DNA from: Dipteronia dyeriana
Lineage: Eukaryota; Streptophyta; Magnoliopsida; Sapindales; Sapindaceae
Direction of reading: 5' to 3'
DNA: 64,000 nt
Assembly (NCBI GenBank): GCA_032871835.1
Contig: CM065295.1
Location: 71,091,432-71,155,431 of the forward strand
Shown: positions 33,410-51,602 of the stretch, in pieces
Position numbering within the stretch: position 1 is the stretch's first letter
Layout: each line of letters opens with the position of its first letter
The notes under the pieces: generated by a model
What the model was told of the DNA's origin: nothing
Seen by the model: the letters and a program-made list of their open reading frames with translations, nothing else
The model's database searches: none
Made by a program: the position numbers and the translations under genes

Positions 33410-34988
33410 GAGTCTTTGTCTCTCACCTGAATTGATGACATCACGTATGGGACCCACTATCATCCTCTCCTTAGAATAATTGTATTAACTTACATTTACT
33501 TTATTAAATCCAGTAAGATTTCAAAAATATGTTTTAAATTAATACAAATAATCATTGTCATCAAGTCAATCCATTAACTTTAACAGTTGACTAATATTGA
33601 CTTATTAAAAACCAAATATACATCTGCTAAATCCTCCCAAACATAAAATATTTTTTAATTAAAAATTAGAATATGTATATAATAAAAGGATAATATATCG
33701 ACCGTCTACAGAAATATCCTCTACTCGTGGAAAAGCCTCCTCTACGGACTGTAGGAGGTTGATCTCCGAGATCGACGAAGATCTCTTCTAGTAAGTTAGA
33801 CATTGTCAAAGATCTTTTGTTATCTTCGGCGGTGGAGCTCCACCATGGGTAAATTATCTTGTTTTCTTAAAAAATAAATTGAATTTTGAATTTTAATTAA
33901 AAAATAATTTCATGTTTGAGATGATGTCGCAAGGGTATATTTGGCTTTCCAATTGTAAAGGTTGACTTAAGGTTAATCAACCGTTAAAGTTAATGGATTG
34001 ACTTGATGGCAAATGGTGTTTGTGTTAATTTAGAGCATCTTTTTGAAGTCATACTAGATTTAATAAACTAAGGGTAAGTTAGTGCAATTAACCCTCTCTA
34101 TTTCCAACAAATTTATCATTGTCGTTGGATTGGAATCCAACGGTCAAAAGAGATTCTTGAATTTTTTTAATTTCAAAGATACTTGAAATGATAATCCCTA
34201 TATATGAATTTATATATTTATATGGATGTAATGATTTCAAGCACTCTTTACTCACCTATTTTTAGAACTAGCACCAACTTAATATTTTTTGTGGAAATAA
34301 TACCAAAAGATAAAAATGGCCTCATCTTTATGTTATTCTCTTTTTATGTTTTTTTTTTTCAAAAACCTCCAATAATAAACGTCATCTCCATCAATGGAGG
34401 TTGAATAGGCCTCCATCGGAGATCGGTTTCAACAATAGAATTTGAACAAACCTCTAATGGTGGTTGAAAAGACCTCCATTAGAGGTTGATGAAGAGAGAT
34501 ATTTAAAAAAAAAAACCATATTTTGTCTAGAAAATCTCGAATTTGTAAAAATGGCCAACAAGTCTCAGATTATAACAAAATACGCTTTGGATTTCAAAAA
34601 TAAGTCTTGGATTTCCCGGCTCAATTTTTTTTTAAAAAAATATTATTATTTTTACAACAAGTTTTAGATTCCCTACCCCGAGACTTATTACCTTTTGAAA
34701 TAAGTTTTAGGAATGTTATCTGAGACTTACTGTATTTTTTTTTAATTTTCTTCTTCCTCGACCTCCAATGGAGGTCATTTCTGTATGATCTCCATTAGAG
34801 GTCGTTTATGTTCAACCTTCATTAGAGGTCAATGAAGATAAAGATAAATAAAAAATAAAAAAATAAAAAATTGGGATGGGCACTAAGTAAGGGTATTTTT
34901 GTCATATCATATACTTTGTTGCTATTTCGATAAAAAATATTAAGTTGGTGTTATTCCCACTGCCTCCCCAAATGGTGCTATTTACCCA

Positions 34989-35066
<78 letters not shown>

Positions 35067-35174
35067 TTTTCAAAGAAGAGAGATCCATTATTTTATCGGT
35101 AAGGATCTTGATGAAATTATATCAATTTTATGATTTTTTATCTGAATTTTTTATGTGGATGATAAGTTCATTGA
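33410..35174. other. AT-rich intergenic DNA with small repeats
   Basis: The phrase CCTCCA(A)T..GAGGT recurs on both strands (about 34,370-34,490 and 34,760-34,830), which may be a hairpin-forming repeat. A (TATC)n then (TA)n microsatellite lies at 34,990-35,062. No gene is seen; frames at 34,204 and 34,464 are judged chance. Confidence 0.4.
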
Positions 35175-35878
35175 AATTAAAGGTGTGTAGGATCCGATCC
35201 AATCCAATAGGATCTATCGAATCTAAGGACACGTGATTAGATTGGATTGGATCCTAAATTTTAAAATCCATTGGATCATATCGAATCTTGGATTTTCATA
35301 TGGAAATCCGTCAATCCATCGGATTCTCCAAAATATAAGTTGTAATTTATATTAGGTCACTATATATTGTGTTAAACATATGAACATTGAGCGAACATTG
35401 AGAGCTATTGTATTTTGTTATGACAATCGACAAGTGATTATATTTTTATTTCAAAAATTCGGATGACTTTATTATGTTTGTATTTGTAACTTATGATCAA
35501 TGTTTATAATTTGTTAGACTTTTTGAACTTTAAATGTACAATTATGTTTGCTTTAATGTTAATTATTTGTTTGTTAATGTTATTGGAAGTACCATATGAA
35601 TTAATAATTTGAATTTGTTAATTTTATACATATTTTAGTTTCTATATATTAAGAATTGTTTCATATGAATTCAATCAATTGGATTGGTTCCAAATGGATT
35701 TAATTATTTTGCAATTGGATCGGATCATATTGAATCTAATTGCAATTGGATAGATCGAAACAGATGTCACTATAACATTAGATCAGATCGAATTATAATT
35801 TATTTGATCTAATCTGATCGGATCGGATTTTGGATCATGACAAATCCAATGGATCTGATCCGCCCCACACCCTTAATT
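35175..35878. mobile_element. Unclassified TIR element with GGATC-rich subterminal repeats
   Basis: The left end AATTAAAGGTGTGTAGGATC and the right end (reverse complement) AATTAAGGGTGTGGGGCGGA are inverted. Inside both ends the motif GGATC(C/G)GATC / ATTGGATTGGATC is repeated many times. The layout suggests a hAT-like non-autonomous element, but no 8-bp target duplication was seen. Confidence 0.5.
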
Positions 35879-36164
35879 GAAATCTATTTATTAATAAAAT
35901 TTAATAATTTTTCAAGCACTTGAACTGTTTATCCAAATTTTATTAAATATAAAGGCGTTGAAAAATGAGAGAAATATAAGATTTTTTTAAAAAAATAGTT
36001 TTAGTACTTTAACATTTAAAAAAAAATCATACGTAGATTTCAATATATTTATCATCCATAAAAAAAATTCATATCAAAATTCATAAAAATCGATGTGATT
36101 TCATCAAGGTCTTTACCTAAATTAAAATAAAAATTCTCTCACTTGAAAGTTCTTTTCTCTCTCT

Positions 36165-36201
<37 letters not shown>

Positions 36202-38574
36202 TTTTATTGTCAGTTCGAATTGATATAAAATATAACAGACCATTGGATTTAAAAGATATTTTGATAAGTGAATACAACCAAGTCAAAACATTTAAATCCA
36301 ATGACCCACATGCAAAGAACTGATATATTGTATATCAGTGTGAACTGACAATATAATATATATTTATACCATTCATGTCGTTTATATTTTCCATATGATA
36401 TTCATTATATTTTATAGTTTCACATGTGATTTGAACTTAAGACCATCTCCGGTAGATCCCCATCCATTTACCTCCAATTAGTCTCCAAATCTCATAAACC
36501 AATAAGCATCAATTTAGAGATCAAATTTTGATCTCCAAATATGGAGATCTCAACTTCAATATTCATTGTACTATTCACATATTCATTCTTCAAACAAATT
36601 AAATTAATCCTATATCCTTTATACATTTTAAACTAAACTCAATTAATTTATTATATTTTTTTGTTCATAATCTAATTACTATAAAAATTATACCATTAGA
36701 AATATTTTGTTGAGATTTTTCAACCGAATATAATATGGAATATATTTTTTATTTTAATTTTTTTTATTTATAGCACCTTTTTTTAATAAATATTTTAATT
36801 CAAAACAAATGCTTTCAAATCATCAGTTTTTATATATACTTAAAATTTAATATAATAATTAACTCTAAATAAATCAGTAAAACAAAATAATAACATATGA
36901 GTCAAGCTGAACCAACTTAAATTTGTGACTTAAAATTTTTACTTCAATATCTCAACCACTCATATTCTCTTAATTTAATGATTGAGATTTGAATGCATTT
37001 ATAACTTTTGGATTAAATGCACATATTAAGTCACATATTTAAGTTGATTTAACTCAATCCCATAACATTAATATATTCAAATTAAAATATTACAACGGAC
37101 AAATGACAAAAAAAATACATTGAAAATTAAAATAAAACAAACAAAATAACATTGAAATTTAAAATTTTAAAAAATTATTAAGTAAAAAATTAGATAAAAA
37201 ATATAAATTTTAAACAAATTATATCAAAATCATTAGATATGGCTATTTATAAAATAAAATTAGAAAATTTTAGATGCGAATCCATTATAAGTGAGTAAAT
37301 TATTATCTAAAATAATTACAAGAAAACAAATTTATTAAAGAAAGTTTGAAATATTATTTACAATGTAATGGACAATGGTCGGAGCAGTAAAATTATGGAT
37401 ATAGAATATTACAGGAATATTTCAATTTCGATCTTTAAAAATAGAGAAAAATTTAGAAACCGACTAAAGATGTCCTCAGGGTTAAGAACTTGATATATTG
37501 GATGAGTCTAAAGGTTTAAGAACTTGTCATTATAACAACCTCTTACTGTAGTTTATAAATCTTATTAAAAAGCAACTAAAGGCTCAAGCTCATATTTAGA
37601 GATGGGCGTGGTGGCTTAATAAGGCAGGGAGGTTCCTCCCACCCCCACCCCCACCCCCACCCCCATTCCTCAACCTTCTCCACCATCTCTCCCAAAACCC
37701 ATTTGAGAGGATTTAGGGTGGGGGCATTTTAGGGGGAGGTTCCCTCTCCCCTACCCCCAAACCCCATTTCCCCCATTTCTTTTCATTTTTAATTTTAAAT
37801 TTTCAATTCGAAAATCAAAATTTGAAATTTGGAATCTGGCTATTCTAATCTGTAATTTAACCCTCTTACAATTTTTAATCCAAAATGTAATCAAAATACC
37901 TATTCTAAAATATATAATTGGTTTAGAAAATACAAATACTTCTAATAGAGTATTATTATACAACAAAACTCAAAACAAATCAAATTTTAAATTTACATCT
38001 TCAGTTAATACTTACGCACTAAGTAGCAATCAGTAACTATTAATTCAGGTTAATATTATAATATTTTAATTTTTTTAAGAGAGAGAAAACGGAGAAATGG
38101 GTTTGGGAGAGGTCCCCCACTACCTTCCCGTTTATAAAATCGGGGCCAAGTTAACCACCATCCCGATCCCAAAACCCATTTAAGGTAAAATTTGCCCTAA
38201 AACCCAGTGTGGCCTGAGGCCCATGAGGAAACTCTCATCCCTACTCATGTACATCTTCTCCTCAAGATCCTTCCTCTCTCGATTTCAGGAATTTCAGATC
38301 CCAAAAGAGGAAAAGTTCCTTTGGAGTTTCGGGTCGGGTCAAAACCGCTTCTGGTAACTAATAACGGTCAACTGCCGCCAAATTTATGTATTTTTCTCAG
38401 TCAAGAGTCGATAGACCTACAGTACTAGTTTATAAATATGATTATTTATCTTTTTTCTCCATAAAGCTGCCAAACTGTGAAATAGTAAAATCCGGTCGCT
38501 GAGCCTCCAATAGAGAACTGGTCCATGAAGTAAACCATAGCATCTCCGTCTCAACGATCCTCATCATCTGGGCA
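35879..38574. other. AT-rich intergenic DNA up to the ceramide synthase gene
   Basis: A (TA)n run lies at about 36,168-36,198. A (CACCCC)n run lies at about 37,637-37,665, inside a stretch (about 37,600-38,220) with GGGGAGG/CCTCCCC on both sides that may be a degenerate TIR element. The final 250 bp should include the promoter and leader of the ceramide synthase gene; I see no unambiguous TATA box. No gene was recognised. Confidence 0.4.
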
Positions 38575-43795
<5,221 letters not shown>

Positions 43796-46700
43796 TTGTC
43801 AGAAAGATTAATGGATTCCACATATAGTTGCGCAAAGGTATTCAGAAAATCATTTTATCATTTTGATCCAAATGGTTTGCATTTTTTAAAGCTCTCCCTT
43901 CTTGGATGACTACCATATTGCTCTTTTATTCAGGCAGATGGATCTCAATAAACGCATGCTCATATTTATTTGCTTACTCTCATTTCCACATGTAAGTTGC
44001 TACATTCTAAATTACTTTAAGACTGAAGTTGTAAATGAAGGAAAATTTTCTAATAATATTTGTACCTTTGGAATGCTACTTTTTACTCTGTTTTGTATAA
44101 CTTTTATAATGCATTGTTTTGTTATTTTTCTTCCTTCAAATCTTGCTGAGTTAATTTTATTCTGAATAGATTTGTCATTGGACTAAATCATTATTTTTTT
44201 CTTCCCTTTCCTTTGAAATTCTCAAAATAACTTAGTATTGCAAAAGAAGAAATCCTTGTCAATTTGCATCAGGGACACTAACTCCATGACATAAATCTTT
44301 AAAGGGTATGCCCTGGTTCATTACCTTCTTATATTTTATGAAATGCAAACACATTACAGTCTTGTTAGGTGAACAAAACAAATGTTGTAAGAAACTAAAG
44401 TATTAAGCAGTTGCCAATTTATATTTAATTAAATTATTTGGTCACTCAAAACATGTAAATGTAAAAAAAATAATAATAATAATTGATGCATTGCTTTCCT
44501 TTTTTCTAGATCTTCTTTCGATCACACAACTTCCACCTTTTAAGGACCTTTACCTGCTGGTGGTATTATTACAATGTTTGATTCAAACTTGATCTGTGAC
44601 AGTTCTAATGTATAATTCTAAAATCCCTTAACACTAAAATCTTATCACTCACAGGTTTGATCTGTATTGCATATTATAGTATTTTTGCTGAAGGTTTTAC
44701 CAGGGACATTAGAAAGATTTTTAACACCAATATGCCTAATGGAAGCAGGCAAACGTGATGAAACTTTTGAACAATTATGCAAGTTTCAACTAGTTTAATC
44801 ACAAGGTTGATAGGGAGGTGTTAAATCAGGAGCTATATCCCTTCTCAAGCTTTGATGTTCTGGATTTGTTAAGGCCAAAGAGTTATATGAAGGGATGCAC
44901 TATTGCTTGCATTTTCCAGCTGGTCAGTACCGTTTTGGTTGAGAACTCCTTTTAACCTTTATGTCATTTATAATGAGGGCTCAACTTTTGGTAATGTGTA
45001 TCAGTTAGAATGTTAGAAAACAGATTTATGTAGTCCTCAACAGATTTGAGGTGGTGATTTTATCTAAACTTCATACGTTTCTGATCCGCAAGCTTCTCTG
45101 AATGGTTAAGAGAAAAACAAATATTTATTGGAATTACTGATGATAAAATCCTTGCTTTAGCATCCACCACTCGATAAGCATCAAGTACTTGAGTCTCTTT
45201 ATAGAGAACAATCAATTGGTTCATGGGCTTTTGGTTCTTGAAATCTGGATAACCAAAATTGCTTGGATGCTTGGTAAAACAAACATGTTTGATAGGACAG
45301 TAGCACCTTTGTCAACATTGGCTAACATACAAGTTTACAGCTTTTCCATCTTTAAGATCCCAGATTGATTAGCAAAAATAATTGAGCATTGTTGAAGTGC
45401 CTTAGGGAATTGCATTGGGAAAACATGTTGTACCCCAGAAACCAAGGTCTTTCACATGATTTATATGGTCTTCTGGTTTGCTGGACGGCATTTGAATAGC
45501 ATCCTTATCAAAGTAGATATGGTGGACAACATGACCATATGGATCTCAAATTCTCTTCTGCTGGTCACTTTATATCATGTGTATGGTATAAATATCATTT
45601 TCTCAATTTAGGGTATCAACAAAGCTGATGGACACTTAGACCAGCCAATTTGGAGGCTGACACCGCTACAAGGAGAATCGTTTTGTTGCAGCATTACTTT
45701 GCACTCTTGCTTGCTTCATCAAGTAATTATTATTTTTTTCCCTTTCTCCGGTACTTTCTGTGTTTTTTATTTTCTTTTGCACAGTTTTTCTTTTCTTCTT
45801 TTGGAGGAATTATCCTTCTCCTGCCTTGTTTCATCTTTCTTATATTATTAGAATTTCATCCCTTACTCAGAAGATTAGAAAAGGCCAAAAAGTGTTCCAA
45901 GCCAAAAGACGAGAGAGAGAAGAATGAGGTCAGAAACTCTCAGTGGAGTATATGTCATATTGTTTTCTACTCTCTCTTTTCTGGAGAATATGATAGCTAT
46001 TTTGGTGGCTTGAGTTGTAAGAGCATTCAAAACAAATAAGAATCTAAGATTGAGTACTTTCGTGAGTGGAGAAAAAATAACTGAGGCTAGCCAATGGAAA
46101 TGCTGAGATAGATACTTATTTTGAAAAGAATGACATCCAAGGTTCAGTGTGATGCCTTCCAAATACATATAATTTGGACTGATCCGGCCATTGCCTCTCT
46201 GAGAGCCTCTCCTTCCACTACTTCCAATGGGATTGAGCTTTTTGTTTTTGTTTTTTCTTTTTTTGCCTTGTGAATATTTTTCCCACCTTAAAGGTGAAAA
46301 ATGCAATTGTCTTTCCAGACCTCCCACTGAGACTAGGCTCTTCATGTGTAGTTTATCTCTGTTTCTTTTCTTCTTTCTGATAGGTTTTTAATTCTAAAAG
46401 AATAATTGTATATTGTAGTTAATGGAGAATCAATTGTTGGCTGTACAAGTCTCTCCTTTAAGATACATAAAACGGTTGAGAAGAATAACAAAGACATTAT
46501 GTATGTATAATAATTTCCTCTTATAGGAAATGTCACATTAATAGTTTATCTTTTCTGTAATCTGTTCTTTATTCATGCTGATATGTATGTCACCTTTATA
46601 GGTTTAGAAAATGAAAAGGCATCAGACAAGCTTAAGTATTATAGTAGAGACATTTTACACCAAAACTGATTTGTGGTACTCTGGTACAATGAAACAGCAA

Positions 46701-46972
46701 GTTGATTTTCTAGGAATAGAAGCAGGAATGTGGGAGAATTTTTGAAATAGAAGAAAATTGTCAAGGTTGCCTTAAGACAAGCTTGTGCACACGTGCATAT
46801 ATGCACATAACAAATAGACGTATTGCTCTAAAGATATAGTTTAGATGTTTCTGAGGTCAAATCTAAATGCACTTTATGAGTTGAAAAAAACTTTCAGGTA
46901 ACTTAATACATATGACAAAATCACATCTACTTAGATTTACCGGTTTTTTAATGGTTAGTAATTGTAGTTGGG
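43796..46972. other. Spacer downstream of the ceramide synthase gene
   Basis: The first few hundred bases should hold the LOH 3' UTR. Frames at 43,902, 45,650 and 45,875 are rich in Phe/Leu/Lys from AT-rich sequence and show no domain. No gene was recognised. Confidence 0.4.
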
Positions 46973-47315
46973 TATCCTACCAAAAAGACTAGTATATCAG
47001 ATGAAGGAAACCTCCTATTATAAACCTCAAGATCCCTTTTAACCCAATCCATGTGGGAGTCTGGGATATAGCAACCCCCCTCTGACGAGATCTTTGGAAA
47101 AGGTGGCGACATCAACTTCTAGAGTTCGAACACCTGAGCCTGGTAACCTGAGCTGGTATACTTTATCCCACTAGAGTACCAGGTCTGCTTTGATACTATT
47201 TGTAGGAATCAACTATCCAATTTAAAATACTAGTCTATTAGATAGAGGAACTCATCCTATTTATAAACCCCAAAATCCCCTTTAACCAATCCTCGTGGGA
47301 CTCTAGGACACAACA
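46973..47315 (-). mobile_element. TRIM (terminal-repeat retrotransposon in miniature), 343 bp
   Basis: Read on the minus strand, a first terminal repeat (47,315-47,201) begins TGTTGTGTCCTAGAGTCCCA and ends GATTCCTACA. Then, after AA, comes TAGTATCAAAGC (47,198-47,187), two or so changes from the initiator-Met tRNA primer site TGGTATCAGAGC. A short interior ends in a purine tract, CAGAGGGGGGT. A second terminal repeat follows (47,073-46,973), beginning TGCTATATCCCAGACTCCCA. The repeats are diverged, so the insertion is old. No 5-bp duplication is clear. Confidence 0.7.
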
Positions 47316-48079
47316 ATGATTAATATATACTAGGAACTTGATTAGAGGGGTTGTAATTAATATGGATGAGATTTAAACCCAAGTTCTCTTACACAACTAT
47401 AAGAGACCTTCTCAGTTGAACTAGCTAACATCCACAATTTGTAAAATGTTACTATTAATCAACTGAAAATAAATGGGATTTTGAGAATATATCTAAATAA
47501 GTGATTAATGCAGGTCAAGGTTGAGTGCTTGGTCAGTGTAATTACATCCACCAATGGCATTGCAGAAATGGATGTTTCAAGTAAATAAATTAATATAGAA
47601 GGAAATCTAGGTGACTTAACCAACCAAAAGGTGGAAAATTTATCCAACCTTGATTATGATAATAGTGGGCACCGGATGCTTGTGTGCTTTGGAGCCACCT
47701 ATGACTGCTTCCTGTTAGGGTCCTTTTTTGCATTTCTTTCCTTGTGGATGAATTTTACTATGCTTTATGCACATCTTCTCATCAGAAAGGTATAAAGTGC
47801 ATCTGACTTTTCTTAAACAACACTAGTGACACTAGATTCTTTACTGATTGTTGGACTGAAGTTTCAGAATAATTATTTAAGACTTGTTTGTTTGTCTATA
47901 GTGTCAATAAAATCAATGTGTATTTACAGGTATATAGAAAAGGTGAAGTCAGGAATTTTTAGAGAATGCCAAGTATTTTTCCCATACATTGAACTACTTT
48001 GGGTTGCAAAAATGACTCAATAAATTTATTAATACATAACCCATCACTAAGAAGGGACATGTTTTCCTCTTATTGAATT
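47316..48079. other. Spacer between the TRIM and the CONSTANS-like gene
   Basis: This is the 3' flank of the minus-strand CONSTANS-like gene and should include its 3' UTR and polyadenylation site. No coding frame with recognisable features was seen. Confidence 0.4.
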
Positions 48080-50368
48080 TCAGTAGGATGGAACAATTCC
48101 ATAGCCATAATCTTCTGCTGAGAACATCTGATCCACTTCAAAATCCATCTCGGTTTTCCTTGCAAACCTGCCCTTGACCCTCGGTCGAGCCTCAGCATAT
48201 GCCTTCCTAGATGCATATCTAATTTTCTTCTCAAATTTCCTTGCTTTCCTTTTTTCTCTGTATCTTAGGACCTTTGCCTCCCTGTTCATTGTTGTAAATT
48301 GGAGGGGCATTGGAAACGAAAGATTTGGGAAGAAGTCAGTCGTCCTGTTTGGATATCTGGTGTATGAACATGGGATTTCACTTATTGTTGCCTCCGGTGA
48401 GAGGCCAGCATTAATGAAAGACAAGGGAACCTGGTTATAGAATTAGAACACAAATTTAGGAAATAATTAAACAAACTTGGGAAATAATAGCAAGAATGGG
48501 AGAGAAATGTTCTTAGGAATGTAAAAAACCTTAGGCAGATAGTGGAGAATAAGCATGGAAAACCATTTCATATTATATATAGGATTATGAAATGTAAAAG
48601 ATTCACACAATTAAATCAGTGATTGTGCTTGTGGAGAATCCTGTGGACAAGTTGCTCAAAGAAGTGATTTCTAACCGAAATTGTCATGGAAACTAACAAT
48701 TTTGTGCCTCTCTTGCATTCAGAAAACTTCAGCATAGTTTTTTTCTTTTAGGGACTTGATTAGAGAAGAGTATAAGATAATTCTTACCTTTTAGGAAGCT
48801 TTAAAAAGGATTATTACTACATATATGCAACTGAATCTTGTCAACTTGTTTTAAAGAACCAAGAAAAATTCCTGGAACCCTGTAGAGGAAGTAGATCTCC
48901 TGAGTATTTTCAATCAAAACTAACCTAAATAAAAAGAATAAAGAAAAACAATAAGGCCCCACCTTAAATTTAATGTAAATAGCAATTCCAATTAATAAGT
49001 TGGAGATTAAACTTTACCATTTCATGCTTGTATAAATATATGTGTTAAAGTCAACTATCAATCAATGAGATTATTCTCAATTATGATTGTATAGTTGACT
49101 AATAGGTTAATTAGCTTAATTAGTGTGGTTAATTATAGATTGATTGTATAGTTGACATTTGACTGATTTGATTAGGATTTGATTAGCTTAATTATAGCTT
49201 AGTGATTAAATAACGTGATTGTAGGATGATTTATTTCCTTTTGTATTTCCTTTCTTGATTCTCAAATTCACTATAGATATCCTCCGTATATCCTCCTAGT
49301 GAGAAGAATATAAAAATATCAAAGATTTGTTCTTTGTTCAAACTATCAAAGAGTTTCTTATCTTTGCCATTACTTCCTAACAATATGTAGATAGAGGGAG
49401 AGAGAGTGAGGCATAGTATCTTAGGAATTCTATGTAGAGAATACCCACAAAGGATAGACTCAATGATTCAGTTTTAGAAACAGAGAGAATGTAAACTTCT
49501 ATAAAAAGACAATCAGCGAGGCTCATGTCATAGAATTTCGTAGGAGAAAATTTAAGAATATGTAGTGAAATATTGGTATTTGAATATGAATAAGAAATCT
49601 TACACTCTGACCACTTGAAGGGATGTTAATGAAAGAAGCTTTTGGGGTTCCATACTGTCTATTGATGTAGAAATTCTCTTGCTGCTGCTGTTGTTGATGT
49701 CTTACTTCTTGCTTATCCTCAAATGATTGAACTGGCACAATGCCATCACTTCCACTGTCTCCCTGATGACTGCAGTAAATTTGCTGCTGATTATTTTGAT
49801 CTTGGCTACGATACTCAGAACAAGAATTGTGTTCCTTTATACCCAAGGACTTGTCTACCTCCTCACCATTCGTAAACCAACTATTAGTCTGGTTGTGATT
49901 GTTATCAGGATCAAGTAACAACCAAGAATCTGCTTCTTCTTCATCTATTTCTTCAGTAGAATAAGTCATGATATCGTTTTCTGGTTCTAGCATAGGGCTT
50001 GGCAGTTCATCCAAGTAAGTAGTAGACGGTGCAGATGCTAGACCAGAAAAAGGAGGCATTGGAACGTGAAAATGCTGACGAGCCAGTGCATTGGCCGAGT
50101 GTATATGTACATCACAGCTGACACAAATTGATGCTACATCACCCTTGCAGGTGAAAGCTGCTGGCACATCCACGCTATCAGAGTAAATCCACCCATGTTC
50201 AGTTGACAGTCCCATGGAATTGGCAGCACGAACACGTTCATCACAGCTGTTGCAGAGGTAAGCCAAGGCAGTATGATTGTAGATTGTGCAGGTGGGTGCT
50301 TTACATGTATCACAGAAACGCTCCCAGTTGCCAGAACAACCATCTCCACCGGAATTCACCTTCAACAT
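48080..50368 (-). CDS. COL: CONSTANS/COL-type protein with degenerate B-boxes and intact CCT domain
   Basis: Exon 1 is 50,368-49,604 and exon 2 is 48,430-48,080, with a phase-0 intron (GT at 49,603, AG before 48,430). The product is 371 residues, close to Arabidopsis CO (373). The CCT domain (about residues 305-347, [12 protein letters not shown].., '[20 protein letters not shown]') is complete, and the C-terminus YGYGIVPSY is the CO/COL1/COL2-type ending (GxVPSF). The middle has acidic blocks, a Gln run and the CO-like '[11 protein letters not shown]'. B-box 1 keeps C19, C22, C39 and C42, but the third Cys is N31 and a ligand His is R47. B-box 2 has Y62 and S65 where its first two Cys should be, while C74, D77, C82, C85, H90 and H99 remain. 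Family role: nuclear regulator of photoperiodic flowering, where CCT binds DNA with NF-Y and B-boxes make protein contacts. With impaired B-boxes it may have changed partners or be decaying. Confidence 0.88.
49043..49382 (+). mobile_element. Solo LTR (340 bp) in the intron of the CONSTANS-like gene
   Basis: It starts TGTTAAAGTCAACTATCAAT and ends TTACTTCCTAACA (TG..CA). A perfect 5-bp duplication, ATATG, flanks it (49,038-49,042 and 49,383-49,387). Internal repeats of 'GATTGTATAGTTGAC' occur. The stretch 'CTTTGTTCAAACTATC' to 'TCTTATCTTTGCC' near the end fits an R/U5 region. It lies antisense to the host gene. Confidence 0.8.
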
Positions 50369-51602
50369 AGTTTGATTATGAATTATATTCTATCTGTAGT
50401 TCATTTCTTTGAGTAAGGGAAAGGTGTCTGTGAAGTAGAAGGTGGAGTGTGCTACTGTAAGTAAGGAGGGAAAGGAGGGAGAGAATCCAAAAAGGGTTTT
50501 AGTGGCTGAAGAAGGTTGGTGTTTCATCTTGTGGTTATGTGTTTCAGGTGGGCCAGGGAATTAGAGCTGGAGATTCTTGTGGAGAATCACACATTGTTGC
50601 TTTTTCAAATCTTTCAACACAGTTGATTTAGGCTATATAACTGTCATTAACTGCCTCTCTAATACAGTTTAAGCAGTTTAGTTGACTGGTTTATATGGTA
50701 GAAGGAAGTTGATATTGTTGTAGCTAATGATAGAAAAGGAAATGAACAAGAATGGTTTATTCAACTTGTGGTTGAAAAAGTTGCTGACAGCTGAGTTGCA
50801 GCTGCCCCACAACTTTACCCATAAATAATCTTATGATTTATAGTACTGCAGAGAAGCTTTATTCATGCACACAAAAACTTATCAAATCCGTGTGACATGT
50901 CATAATATTCGGTGGCATTACACTAGGTAAATGAGCAATGAGAGAGCAAGGCAAGCACATGAAGCTTATTCAGTTCAGCTTTGAACCATTTCACTTGAAA
51001 AAATTTGATCCATTATTTTAGCTGAAGGATGCTTTATAATTGTCAATCAAAAACTTTGGTGGGTGGGTGTCAAGCATGCCCAAGGCTTCAGGGTTTTCAG
51101 TTTCACTAACTAAGTAACTAGGTGTCAAGCATACCCAAGGTTTCAGGGTTTTCAGTTTCACTAACTATTTTATTTTAGTTCACGAATATCCTTCTAATCG
51201 CTAAGCAATGGCATTTTCCAAGATGAGAAAACATAAATAATATGTTATGTATGCCAAAGAAATCTCTTCAACATCTTTGAAACATAATTTAAGTGAACAT
51301 TATCACAAATTATTGGGTTTTACTACAGAATTTAATCTTGTATAAATTGAGATCTGAACTTCTATAAGTTACAGATGCCAAAACACTAAATAACAGGATA
51401 GTACACTAATATTAATCCAATGCACAACCCCCAAAATTACTCGAAAATGCAATCATCTGTGCAACAACTTAACAAGGAATTGGTATCACTATAACTTCCA
51501 TTTCCACTCCTAAGTATAAAATCTGTGCTGGATGACTGACATTAAACCAGACTGCATAAATTTGCTTAGTCAACCTGTGCATGTTCCTTTTTGAATTTCA
51601 TC
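50369..51602. other. Promoter region of the CONSTANS-like gene and 3' flank of the kinase gene
   Basis: Both genes are on the minus strand, so this 1.2-kb spacer holds the upstream region of the CONSTANS-like gene and the kinase 3' UTR. No extra gene is seen. Confidence 0.5.
51065..51167 (+). repeat. 54-bp tandem duplication
   Basis: GTGTCAAGCAT(G/A)CCCAAGG is followed by TTCAGGGTTTTCAGTTTCACTAACTA-type text, first at about 51,068 and again at about 51,122, nearly identical. Confidence 0.8.

Noticed and set aside
36437..37485. Possible TIR element with AGACCATCTCCGGT at one end
   Set aside because: The opposite end (near GATGTCCTCAGGG) matches only weakly and no target duplication is clear.
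45650..46345. Frames of 129 and 156 residues on opposite strands
   Set aside because: Overlapping, AT-driven Phe/Leu and Lys-rich composition, no domain, no splice partners; treated as chance.
46973..47315. Possible Cassandra (5S-bearing TRIM)
   Set aside because: No 5S rRNA-like sequence in the terminal repeats; kept as an ordinary TRIM.
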